Shown: positions 1 to 5,514 of the stretch, piece after piece
How the letters are laid out: every line of letters starts with the position of its first letter
Position numbering within the stretch: the stretch's first letter is position 1
NCBI GenBank assembly: GCA_964528765.1
Contig: CAZGVA010000051.1
Location: forward strand, 1 to 6,049
DNA from: JABICX01 sp964528765
GTDB lineage: Archaea > Nanobdellota > Nanobdellia > UBA10117 > JABICX01
Length of the DNA stretch: 6,049 nt
Reading direction: 5' to 3'
Notes under the pieces: model-generated
Told to the model about the DNA's origin: nothing
Seen by the model: only the letters and a program-made list of their open reading frames with translations
The model's database searches: none
Made by a program: the position numbers and the translations under genes

Positions 1-2
1 CA

Positions 3-329
3 AGTAGAGATTCTATGATTAGTCAAATAAAAAAAGGAATTATTGTAACAAATACATGGTATACAACATACCAGAATTATCAAAAAGGTAATTTTTCAAC
101 AATACCGCGTGATGCAATATTTTATGTTGAAAATGGGAAAATAAAATATCCTGTAAAAGATATTCGTATTTCTGAGAATATTATAAATTTAATGAAAAAT
201 ATTTCTGATGTAGGTAAAGATAAAATGCAATTAACGAGTTGGGCAACAGAACCTCCAAGTTTTGAAAATAATATTGTAACACCGTCTATTCTTTGCAAGA
301 AGCTAAATATTAGCAAAAGCCGAAATTAG
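3..329 (+). CDS. TldD/PmbA family protein, C-terminal fragment (5' end outside window)
   Basis: The reading frame is open from the left edge, so the ATG at 15 is probably internal and about 108 C-terminal residues are visible. The segment with NTWYTTYQNY, then GNFSTIPRDAIFYVENGKI, then the RISENIINLMKNI stretch and a final TPSILCKKLNIS matches the C-terminal domain pattern of the TldD/PmbA (TldE) family. Members of this family work as a heterodimeric zinc protease that processes or degrades peptides in the cytoplasm (family knowledge). The zinc-binding HExxxH region lies upstream and cannot be checked. I do not see the GMCG-type cysteine found near the C-terminus of bacterial TldD, so this may be the metal-free PmbA/TldE-like partner, but archaeal members vary. 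It ends 33 bases before the next gene, which has its own TATA-like box. The family call is fairly sure; the subtype is not. Confidence 0.85.
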   Translation, partial: SRDSMISQIKKGIIVTNTWYTTYQNYQKGNFSTIPRDAIFYVENGKIKYPVKDIRISENIINLMKNISDVGKDKMQLTSWATEPPSFENNIVTPSILCKKLNISKSRN

Positions 330-330
330 T

Positions 331-343
331 AAAGTTTTTAAAT
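331..343 (+). promoter_or_regulatory. TATA box and BRE-like element for the JAMM-like gene
   Basis: A purine-rich AAAG at 331-334 followed by TTTTTAAAT at 335-343 is centred about 25 bases upstream of the ATG at 363. That is the archaeal BRE/TATA spacing expected if transcription starts at the start codon. No Shine-Dalgarno sequence precedes the ATG, which agrees with a leaderless mRNA. Confidence 0.55.
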
Positions 344-362
344 TATATTTGTATTATTACTT

Positions 363-1346
363 ATGAGTGATTTGATACATAATCTTAAACGTAACAATGT
401 TGTTAGACAAAAAAGAAGGGATTTGCTAACGCAATTGAAAGATAAATCTGAAGAGCTTGAAAAATTTCAGCAGTCTCATGAATATGCAAACATACAAAAA
501 TATCAAGCAAAGGATACTTTTCATATAGTTTGTACTCCTGAGCAACGTTACGATTTTGAAAAACAATGGTTTGAATCTAAACCGCAAAGTTTTAAGCAAG
601 TTCTTGACGATAATAAATATGAAGTTTATATCTGCCATGAACTCGATAAGCGTATTTCTATTAAACAAGGTAATTTAGAGTTTATGCGAGCATGGTTTAA
701 TCTGGGCTTAAGTGAATTTTCACACAAGGGTTTAAGTGTTGAAATGATGGGACAGTTTGGTTGGCATATTGATTCCGAAGATGACTCACATTATATTATT
801 GATAATTTTTATCCACTTGCTAGCTATTTTAATTTTAATGTAAATAATCCAGTGATACAGGAAGGAATTACTTCTTTGGAAAATAAATCTTCTAATTTAT
901 ATGATTTATTAGGTTTAGAACAAAAAAAACATTTTAAGGAAGTGGAAGCATCAGAAAATACAGTTGATTTTCATTCACATCCATATGGTCCTTTTGCTGC
1001 ACGAGGTCGAAAATGGGGACCTTCAATTTCTGAAGGCCAATTTGAAAATTTTGGTGCACCTGGACGAACGTTATTTGATAATCGTCCGGATTTTGTAGTT
1101 ACATATACACATAATTTTCCTAATCGTTTTTTATTTTTTATAGTTGGAGAATCGATTGGAAAACAATTACTTCTTGATTGTTACAAAAGTGATTATTCTT
1201 TAACCTATAAAGAACACTTACAGATTGCAAAGAATAAAGGAAAAATAACTAATGAAATAATTCCTATGGAGCGTAGGCGAGATAAAGAAAGTCGTAGAAA
1301 TGTGGTTGAAAAAGTTTTATCTAAAAATACTGACGTTCCTAAGTAA
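363..1346 (+). CDS. JAMM/MPN-like putative metalloprotease with N-terminal coiled coil
   Basis: This 327-residue cytoplasmic protein has no signal peptide or membrane segment. Residues 1-40 are highly charged and helical (likely coiled coil). Residues about 122-262 resemble a JAMM/MPN domain: SVEMMGQFG (E127, G130) where the family has its E-x-x-G start, a strand pair (HYIIDNFYPL), HSHP at 204-207, GPSISEG at 219-225, and the strands PDFVVTY and RFLFFIVG. Canonical JAMM enzymes bind zinc through HxH and an Asp in an SxxD motif, with Glu as the catalytic base. Here the HxH-to-Ser spacing is longer than usual (14 or 16 residues instead of about 7), and the Asp position reads as E224 or Q226. 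The C-terminal part (about 280-327) is very basic. Known members cleave ubiquitin-like isopeptide bonds or act as peptidases; the substrate here is unknown. The start is chosen from the TATA spacing. It is certainly a gene; the domain call is motif-based and moderate. Confidence 0.72.
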   Translation: MSDLIHNLKRNNVVRQKRRDLLTQLKDKSEELEKFQQSHEYANIQKYQAKDTFHIVCTPEQRYDFEKQWFESKPQSFKQVLDDNKYEVYICHELDKRISIKQGNLEFMRAWFNLGLSEFSHKGLSVEMMGQFGWHIDSEDDSHYIIDNFYPLASYFNFNVNNPVIQEGITSLENKSSNLYDLLGLEQKKHFKEVEASENTVDFHSHPYGPFAARGRKWGPSISEGQFENFGAPGRTLFDNRPDFVVTYTHNFPNRFLFFIVGESIGKQLLLDCYKSDYSLTYKEHLQIAKNKGKITNEIIPMERRRDKESRRNVVEKVLSKNTDVPK

Positions 1347-1358
1347 ACACTAATTACT

Positions 1359-1409
1359 GTTCTTAAAAAAAATTCAAAATGATTTTTATCAGAAATCCTT
1401 ATTAAGAAC
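1359..1409. repeat. 8-bp inverted repeat flanking the permease promoter
   Basis: GTTCTTAA at 1359-1366 is the exact reverse complement of TTAAGAAC at 1402-1409, separated by 35 bases. The right arm overlaps the proposed TATA element of the permease. A smaller hairpin, TGAT-TTTT-ATCA (1380-1391), lies between the arms. It could be a paired operator or a fold at the end of the upstream transcript; chance is also possible in such AT-rich DNA. Confidence 0.35.
1393..1405 (+). promoter_or_regulatory. Weak TATA-like element for the permease gene
   Basis: TTATTAA at 1399-1405 is centred 25 bases before the ATG at 1427, preceded by AAATCC. It is a poorer match than the TATA boxes of neighbouring genes, but the spacing agrees with a leaderless transcript. 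A T-rich alternative, TTTTTAT, lies at 1383-1389 and would give a leader of roughly 15 bases. Confidence 0.35.
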
Positions 1410-1426
1410 CATATACTCTATTATCT

Positions 1427-2725
1427 ATGTCTACTAAACCTAAACTAAAAAGAGAGTTAGGACTTCTTCAAGCAACTTTTGCAGGAGTTGGAATAATTCT
1501 TGGTGCAGGTATTTATGCTTTGATTGGAGAAGCAGCAGGAATTGCAGGTAATTCTCTATGGCTTTCCTTTTTCATTTCTGCGCTTGTAGCAACTTTTACA
1601 GGTTTATCTTATGCTGAACTTTCATCAATGTATCCAAAAGATTCTGGTGAAGCTGAATATGGAGAAAAAGCATTTAACAAGCGAGTTGGTTTTTTGCTAG
1701 CTTGGTTAATAATTTTTGAAGGAATTGTATCTGCCGCTGCGGTTGCTCTTGGTTTTGGCGGATACTTTGCAGGTTTGATTAGCAATTATATTGCTTTACC
1801 AATTGTTATGGGTGCAATTTTATGTATTGTGTTATTTTCATTTATTAATTTCTGGGGAATTAAAGAAAGTTCACAATTTAATATAGTTAGTACTTTGATT
1901 GAAGGTGGCGGACTTATATTAATTATTATTCTTGGAATAAGTTATTTTGGTAAAGTTGATTATATGGAAATGGCTCATGGCTTTGGCGGAACTGTTTCCG
2001 CAGCAGCATTGATTTTCTTTGCATTTATTGGATTTGAAGCAATTGTAAAGCTTTCAGAAGAAACAAAAAACGCAGCAAAAATTATTCCAAAAGCTTTGAT
2101 ATATTCAATAGCGATTTCAACTGTACTTTATATTCTTGTTGCAATAGCATCAGTTTCAATTCTTGGTTGGGAAGCTTTAGCAGCAAGTAGCGCACCTCTT
2201 GCAGATGTTGCAGCAGCAGTTCTGGGTGCAAAAGCATTTTTGTTGTTAGCAGTAATCGCGCTTTTCTCAACAGCAAATACGGTTCTTATGATTCTTGTAA
2301 CAACGGCTAGAATGTTGTATGGAATTGGTCAGAAGTTTACAAAAATCAAATGTATGTCTTGCATTCATGATAAGCGAAGAACTCCTTGGATTGCAGTTAT
2401 TTTTACAATGATTTTAGCAATTGCATTTGCTATGATTGGAGATATTAAGATTGTTGCAGAGGTTACAAACTTTGCAATATTTGCAACGTTTATTATAATC
2501 AACGGAGCTTTATTATCCTTAAGAAAGAAATATCCAAAACAAAAGAGACCATTTAAAGTTCCATTAAGTATTGGCTGGTTTAATATACCTGCTTTCTTTG
2601 GAATTTTAATAACAACAGGTTTGTTATTTTATTTAAGCCAAGATTGGAGAATTTATGCTGCTGGCGGAGTTCTTGTGCTAGCTGGTTTGATTACATATAG
2701 TTGGCTAGAACACAAGAGTAAATGA
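1427..2725 (+). CDS. APC-superfamily amino acid permease
   Basis: This 432-residue integral membrane transporter should have about 12 membrane helices, the normal size for the amino acid-polyamine-organocation (APC) superfamily. The N-terminus reads RELGLLQATFAGVG and then GAGIY (26-30), the unwound glycine motif of helix 1 that contacts the substrate's amino and carboxyl groups. Helix 6 carries FFAFIGFEAI followed by the conserved SEETKN (210-215). Near the end is RPFKVPL (374-380), another family landmark. It most likely moves amino acids by symport or exchange across the cytoplasmic membrane. The exact substrate cannot be read from sequence. The carbamate kinase and ornithine carbamoyltransferase genes 0.4 kb downstream, on the opposite strand, make arginine, citrulline or ornithine reasonable guesses. 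The gene stands alone with its own weak TATA element. No truncation or frameshift is seen. Confidence 0.93.
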   Translation: MSTKPKLKRELGLLQATFAGVGIILGAGIYALIGEAAGIAGNSLWLSFFISALVATFTGLSYAELSSMYPKDSGEAEYGEKAFNKRVGFLLAWLIIFEGIVSAAAVALGFGGYFAGLISNYIALPIVMGAILCIVLFSFINFWGIKESSQFNIVSTLIEGGGLILIIILGISYFGKVDYMEMAHGFGGTVSAAALIFFAFIGFEAIVKLSEETKNAAKIIPKALIYSIAISTVLYILVAIASVSILGWEALAASSAPLADVAAAVLGAKAFLLLAVIALFSTANTVLMILVTTARMLYGIGQKFTKIKCMSCIHDKRRTPWIAVIFTMILAIAFAMIGDIKIVAEVTNFAIFATFIIINGALLSLRKKYPKQKRPFKVPLSIGWFNIPAFFGILITTGLLFYLSQDWRIYAAGGVLVLAGLITYSWLEHKSK

Positions 2726-2733
2726 TTATACAA

Positions 2734-2743
2734 ATATTTATAA
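2734..2743 (+). promoter_or_regulatory. TATA box for the 129-residue unknown gene
   Basis: ATATTTATAA (2734-2743) is centred about 26 bases upstream of the ATG at 2765. The spacing fits a leaderless transcript and supports 2765 over the TTG at 2759 as the start codon. Confidence 0.6.
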
Positions 2744-2764
2744 TTTGATTTTTTGTAATTGATT

Positions 2765-3154
2765 ATGTCACTTTTTAATATAGTGTCGTATAAAGGTACT
2801 ACAATTGAATCTGCAAATTTATTAACATTATCTGCTAAGATTCGTTCAATAAGTCCACATTCTACAAAATCTGATTATTTTATTAGTTTTGAAATACGTG
2901 AGGAGTTTACTAATAAAAAAATGCAAATAGTTTATACGCATTTAACGGATAAATCTATGGAAGCAATTTACCATAAAGTTTGGCAACAAATAGTACTTGA
3001 CCCTACCCCTGAAGATTCGTTTAAGGTAGGCAAATATTACGAAGGATTAATTGGACATTATATACCAGTTTATATGAGTAAAAGCAGAGGTAAGTTTAAG
3101 CTTGAAGCAATTAGTTGTGCAATATATGCAGAAGGTTTACTTCTACAATCTTAA
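2765..3154 (+). CDS. Hypothetical protein, 129 residues
   Basis: I do not recognise this protein. It is soluble, with no signal peptide, membrane helix, cysteine pair or metal motif (one Cys only). Strand-like stretches alternate with loops in residues 21-60 (SAKIRSI, DYFISFEIREEF, KKMQIVYTHL), followed by one likely helix (DKSMEAIYHKVWQQIV, 62-77). A second strand-rich part follows (VGKYYEGLIGHYIPVYM and KFKLEAISCAIYAEG). A small beta-barrel such as an OB-fold is imaginable, but no diagnostic residue proves it. The ATG at 2765 is preferred to the in-frame TTG at 2759 because a good TATA box is centred 26 bases before it. The gene ends two bases from the stop codon of the opposing ornithine carbamoyltransferase gene. 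Composition matches its neighbours, so it looks like a real gene. Confidence 0.75.
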   Translation: MSLFNIVSYKGTTIESANLLTLSAKIRSISPHSTKSDYFISFEIREEFTNKKMQIVYTHLTDKSMEAIYHKVWQQIVLDPTPEDSFKVGKYYEGLIGHYIPVYMSKSRGKFKLEAISCAIYAEGLLLQS

Positions 3155-3156
3155 AA

Positions 3157-4068
3157 TTATTTTATTAATAAAGATAAGATTGCTTTCTGAACATGAAGTC
3201 GGTTTTCAGCTTGATCAAATATTATTGAATGAGGTCCATCTATGATTTCATCAGTAATTTCATATCCACGATGAGCAGGCAAACAGTGCATAATTTTTAC
3301 ATCTGATGGCGCATAACTTAAAAGTTTAGCATTTACTTGATATGGTTTTAATCTTGAAATTTTCTGCATTTTTTTCTTTTCCTGACCCATTGAAACCCAC
3401 GTATCTGTGTAAATTATATCTGCAGTTTTGACTGCTTTTTTGACATTTTCTGTAACCATTGCAAAATTATTCGTGCGCTTTAGAATTTCTTTATTTACAG
3501 GATAATATCGAGGTGTTGCAACAGTCATTTTTATATTGAGTTTGTAACATATTTGCATAAGAGAATTGCATACATTATCAGAACCATCTCCGACAAAAAC
3601 AAGATGTTTATTATGCAAACCAAGGTGTTGCTTAATTGTGTATATGTCGGCTAAAGCTTGACATGGATGGTTGAAATCAGTTAAACCATTGATAACTGGA
3701 ACTGAAGAATATTTTGCTAAGTCAAGGATATCTTGGTGATCATAAAGTCGTGCAACAATTCCATCAACATATCTTGAAAGAACTTTGGCAGTATCTTTAA
3801 TCGACTCTCTACCTTTGAATACTTGCATTTTATCTCCAGATAAATCAATTGTTGTTCCACCTAAGTGAGTCATACCTACTTCAAAGGAAACGCGTGTTCT
3901 TGTTGAAGATTTCGCAAAAAGAAGGGCAAGTGTTTTGTATTTTAAATAATTGTGTTCTTTGTTTTTCATTTGCTTTTTCTTTAATAATGAAGTTACTTTG
4001 AAAATTTTTTCTATGTCTTTTTTACTTAAGTCCTTGATATCAACTAAATCTTTTATTCTTTTTTTCAT
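3157..4068 (-). CDS. argF: Ornithine carbamoyltransferase (probably catabolic)
   Basis: This cytoplasmic enzyme of 303 residues, near the family's usual length, catalyses the reversible transfer between carbamoyl phosphate plus ornithine and citrulline plus phosphate. Carbamoyl phosphate motifs are intact: SSTRTR (54-59), the Arg-His region RLYDHQ (107-112) and HPCQ (134-137). The ornithine domain has GDGSDNVCNSL (161-170), D222 followed by SMG (226-228), and HCLPAHRG (261-268), with ENR near the C-terminus. The SMG loop is characteristic of ornithine carbamoyltransferase; putrescine carbamoyltransferase has a different sequence there. It is the second gene of an operon: its ATG shares one base with the TAA of carbamate kinase (TAATG), suggesting translational coupling. 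Pairing with carbamate kinase favours the ATP-yielding citrulline breakdown direction (arcB role), although anabolic use (argF) cannot be excluded without the rest of the pathway. Confidence 0.96.
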   Translation of the reverse strand: MKKRIKDLVDIKDLSKKDIEKIFKVTSLLKKKQMKNKEHNYLKYKTLALLFAKSSTRTRVSFEVGMTHLGGTTIDLSGDKMQVFKGRESIKDTAKVLSRYVDGIVARLYDHQDILDLAKYSSVPVINGLTDFNHPCQALADIYTIKQHLGLHNKHLVFVGDGSDNVCNSLMQICYKLNIKMTVATPRYYPVNKEILKRTNNFAMVTENVKKAVKTADIIYTDTWVSMGQEKKKMQKISRLKPYQVNAKLLSYAPSDVKIMHCLPAHRGYEITDEIIDGPHSIIFDQAENRLHVQKAILSLLIK

Positions 4069-4967
4069 TATTTTATTATTGTTCCTGCTTCACCGATTAT
4101 TGCTTTTTTTGCATTATTAATTGAAGCAATAATTGTTTTTTTGTTAAAGTTTATTCCTGCTTGAATTTTGGGTCCCATTGAACCTTCGGGAAATTGTCCT
4201 TCTGCTAAGTATGCTTTAGCTTTTGGTATATTTAACTCTTTCAATTTTTTTTGACCAAAACTTTTGTAATTAATATAAACTGCATCAATATCTGTAAGTA
4301 TTAGTAAAACATCGGCTTTGAGCTTTTTGGCGAGCAAGGACGCAGATAAATCTTTATCAATTACTGCTTTAATGCCAGAGAATTTTTCTTGTTGGTTTAT
4401 TACGGGAATTCCACCGCCACCGCAACAAATTACTATTGAACTATTTATTAGCTTTTCAATTTGTTTAAGTTCAATAATTTCTTTTGGTTGAGGACTTGGA
4501 ACAATTCTACGAAAACCTTTTCCCTTAATTAATTTGAGGTGATATTTTTTTCTAAATTTAATTGCCTGTTGCTTTGAATAATATGGACCAATGGGTTTAG
4601 TTGGATTTTTGAAAGCAGAATCTTGTTTGTCTACAAGAACTTGTGTGATAATTGTAGCAACTTTTTTATTGATTTTTCTTTTTTTGAGTTCGTTTAATAT
4701 TGCTTGTTGTAACATATATCCAATTTGAGCTTGAGATTCAGCACCGCAAACATCTAAAGGCATTTCTGTTTTTGGAAATGCTTCGTTTTGTATTAAGATG
4801 CTACCTACTTGCGGACCATTGCCATGTGTAATAATTATTTGGTTCCCTTTTTGTAAAATATCAATTAGTATTTTTGCAGTTCTTTGGATTTGTTTTTCTT
4901 GTGCAATGTAGCTTAAGTCTTTTTTTGAAATTAAAGCATTGCCACCTAGCGCTACTACTATTTTCAT
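4068..4967 (-). CDS. arcC: Carbamate kinase
   Basis: This 299-residue cytoplasmic enzyme of the amino acid kinase fold converts carbamoyl phosphate and ADP to ATP and carbamate, which decays to CO2 and ammonia. Family motifs occur in order: ALGGNAL (6-12), HGNGPQVG (48-55), PTKPIGPYY (122-130), RRIVPSPQP (153-161), CGGGGIPV (182-189), VIDKDLSASLLA (202-213), LTDIDAVY (224-231) and EGSMGPK (261-267). The length is only slightly under the usual 305-315 residues, and no key motif is missing. It is the first gene of a two-gene operon with ornithine carbamoyltransferase, the arrangement used in arginine and citrulline fermentation. Its ATG is preceded by a TATA box about 28 bases upstream, so the mRNA is probably leaderless. 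In some archaea related kinases were proposed to make carbamoyl phosphate, but net ATP formation is the usual role. Confidence 0.96.
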   Translation of the reverse strand: MKIVVALGGNALISKKDLSYIAQEKQIQRTAKILIDILQKGNQIIITHGNGPQVGSILIQNEAFPKTEMPLDVCGAESQAQIGYMLQQAILNELKKRKINKKVATIITQVLVDKQDSAFKNPTKPIGPYYSKQQAIKFRKKYHLKLIKGKGFRRIVPSPQPKEIIELKQIEKLINSSIVICCGGGGIPVINQQEKFSGIKAVIDKDLSASLLAKKLKADVLLILTDIDAVYINYKSFGQKKLKELNIPKAKAYLAEGQFPEGSMGPKIQAGINFNKKTIIASINNAKKAIIGEAGTIIK

Positions 4968-4975
4968 TATATTAA

Positions 4976-4995
4976 AAGTATATCTTGAAGTATAT
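4976..4995. repeat. Tandem 8-bp direct repeat in the arcC promoter
   Basis: AAGTATAT occurs at 4976-4983 and again at 4988-4995, a spacing of 12 bases. One copy overlaps the arcC TATA box and the other lies between it and the start codon. The position would suit a repressor or activator site, but the sequence is AT-rich and short, so chance is a real alternative. Confidence 0.3.
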
Positions 4996-5004
4996 ATATT
5001 TTTT
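4990..5004 (-). promoter_or_regulatory. TATA box for the arcC-argF operon
   Basis: Read on the minus strand, an A-rich BRE-like stretch runs into AATATATATA (4991-5000), centred about 28 bases upstream of the arcC ATG at 4967. This is the expected archaeal promoter distance for a leaderless mRNA. It is the only promoter candidate seen for the two-gene operon. Confidence 0.6.
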
Positions 5005-5039
5005 CTATGAAAAATTCTATTGGCTAAATTTAACTAACA

Positions 5040-5048
5040 TTTTTATAT
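5040..5048 (+). promoter_or_regulatory. TATA box for the potassium channel gene
   Basis: TTTTTATAT (5040-5048) is centred near 5044. It is only about 15 bases before the ATG at 5059 but 23-24 bases before the ATG at 5068. If the usual TATA-to-start distance holds, the mRNA begins at or just before 5068, and the upstream ATG is not transcribed. Confidence 0.55.
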
Positions 5049-5067
5049 GATGAAGTAAATGATACAG

Positions 5068-5475
5068 ATGCATCCGCATGAACAACTGATAACTGCTTCG
5101 TTATTTATAATTGTGTTATTAAGCACAGGCACTCTTGTGTATCATAATCTCGAAGATTGGTCATATGTGGATTCTTTTTATGTTACAGCTATGACGCTTA
5201 CTACTGTGGGCTACGGTGAGTTAACACCTACAACAGATATTTCTAAATTATTTACTGTGGGATTTTCTTTTGCCGGAATTTCGATGGTGTTAGTTATACT
5301 TGTTACAATTGGTGGTGAGTATTATACTAAAGAACAACAAGCTATACGCGCTACGATTCTACGTTATTTTAAGCGACGTAAATTAAAACGAACAACTAAA
5401 CAAAAAAAACTTAATCGACGAGCAAATGTTGCAATTTCAAGACGCGAACGAGTAATTAATTGGTTTAAGCATTAA
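5068..5475 (+). CDS. Two-transmembrane potassium channel
   Basis: A small channel subunit of about 135 residues with the ion-channel (Ion_trans_2 type) layout. Numbering from the upstream ATG at 5059, helix 1 covers about residues 10-28 (LITASLFIIVLLSTGTLVYH). The pore helix follows at about 36-47 (YVDSFYVTAMTL), then the selectivity filter TVGYG (49-53), then helix 2 at about 62-85. The TVGYG signature is diagnostic for potassium selectivity, and four subunits should form one pore in the cytoplasmic membrane. The C-terminal 45 residues are cytoplasmic and strongly basic (KRRKLKR and following), with no RCK, nucleotide-binding or other recognisable gating domain. I prefer the ATG at 5068 (MHPHEQLI) over 5059 because of the TATA distance. 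The gene diverges from arcC, with 91-100 bases between them, and converges with the next gene 8 bases away. Confidence 0.9.
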   Translation: MHPHEQLITASLFIIVLLSTGTLVYHNLEDWSYVDSFYVTAMTLTTVGYGELTPTTDISKLFTVGFSFAGISMVLVILVTIGGEYYTKEQQAIRATILRYFKRRKLKRTTKQKKLNRRANVAISRRERVINWFKH

Positions 5476-5481
5476 TAATTA

Positions 5482-5514
5482 TTTTATTTTTTAGATTTTT
5501 TCACTTTCTTTTTT
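5482..5514 (+). terminator. T-tract terminator for the channel gene
   Basis: Four runs of T (5482-5485, 5487-5492, 5496-5501, 5509-5514) begin seven bases after the channel's stop codon. Archaeal RNA polymerase stops at such oligo-T runs without a hairpin. The same bases encode the lysine-rich C-terminus of the opposing gene, so the coding sequence may double as a terminator. Confidence 0.45.

Noticed and set aside
122..316. Minus-strand open frame of 64 codons
   Set aside because: It lies wholly opposite the TldD/PmbA coding region, whose family motifs are clear. It has no promoter or recognisable protein features.
426..668. Minus-strand open frame of 80 codons
   Set aside because: It is antisense to the N-terminal part of the JAMM-like gene, and its hydrophobic-looking product is what AT-rich antisense frames give.
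2082..2276. Minus-strand Leu-rich open frame
   Set aside because: It is antisense to the permease's helices; its repeated Leu and Gln come from reverse-complemented Ala codons.
2759..2764. TTG at 2759 as the start of the 129-residue protein
   Set aside because: An ATG lies two codons later at exactly the usual distance from a good TATA box.
3130..3144. Hairpin AGAAG-GTTTA-CTTCT as a bidirectional terminator
   Set aside because: The stem is only 5 bp, lies inside the coding region, and is not directly followed by a long T run on either strand.
3157..4068. Putrescine carbamoyltransferase instead of ornithine carbamoyltransferase
   Set aside because: The SMG loop and the HCLPAHRG context fit ornithine carbamoyltransferase; the putrescine enzyme has a different sequence at the SMG position.
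4081..4087. AGGA-type ribosome-binding site before argF
   Set aside because: It is about 14 bases from the ATG, too far; the overlapping TAATG explains translation better.
5006..5026. Tiny plus-strand reading frame (ATG then six codons) between arcC and the channel gene
   Set aside because: It is very short, has no promoter upstream at the right distance, and is expected by chance in AT-rich DNA.
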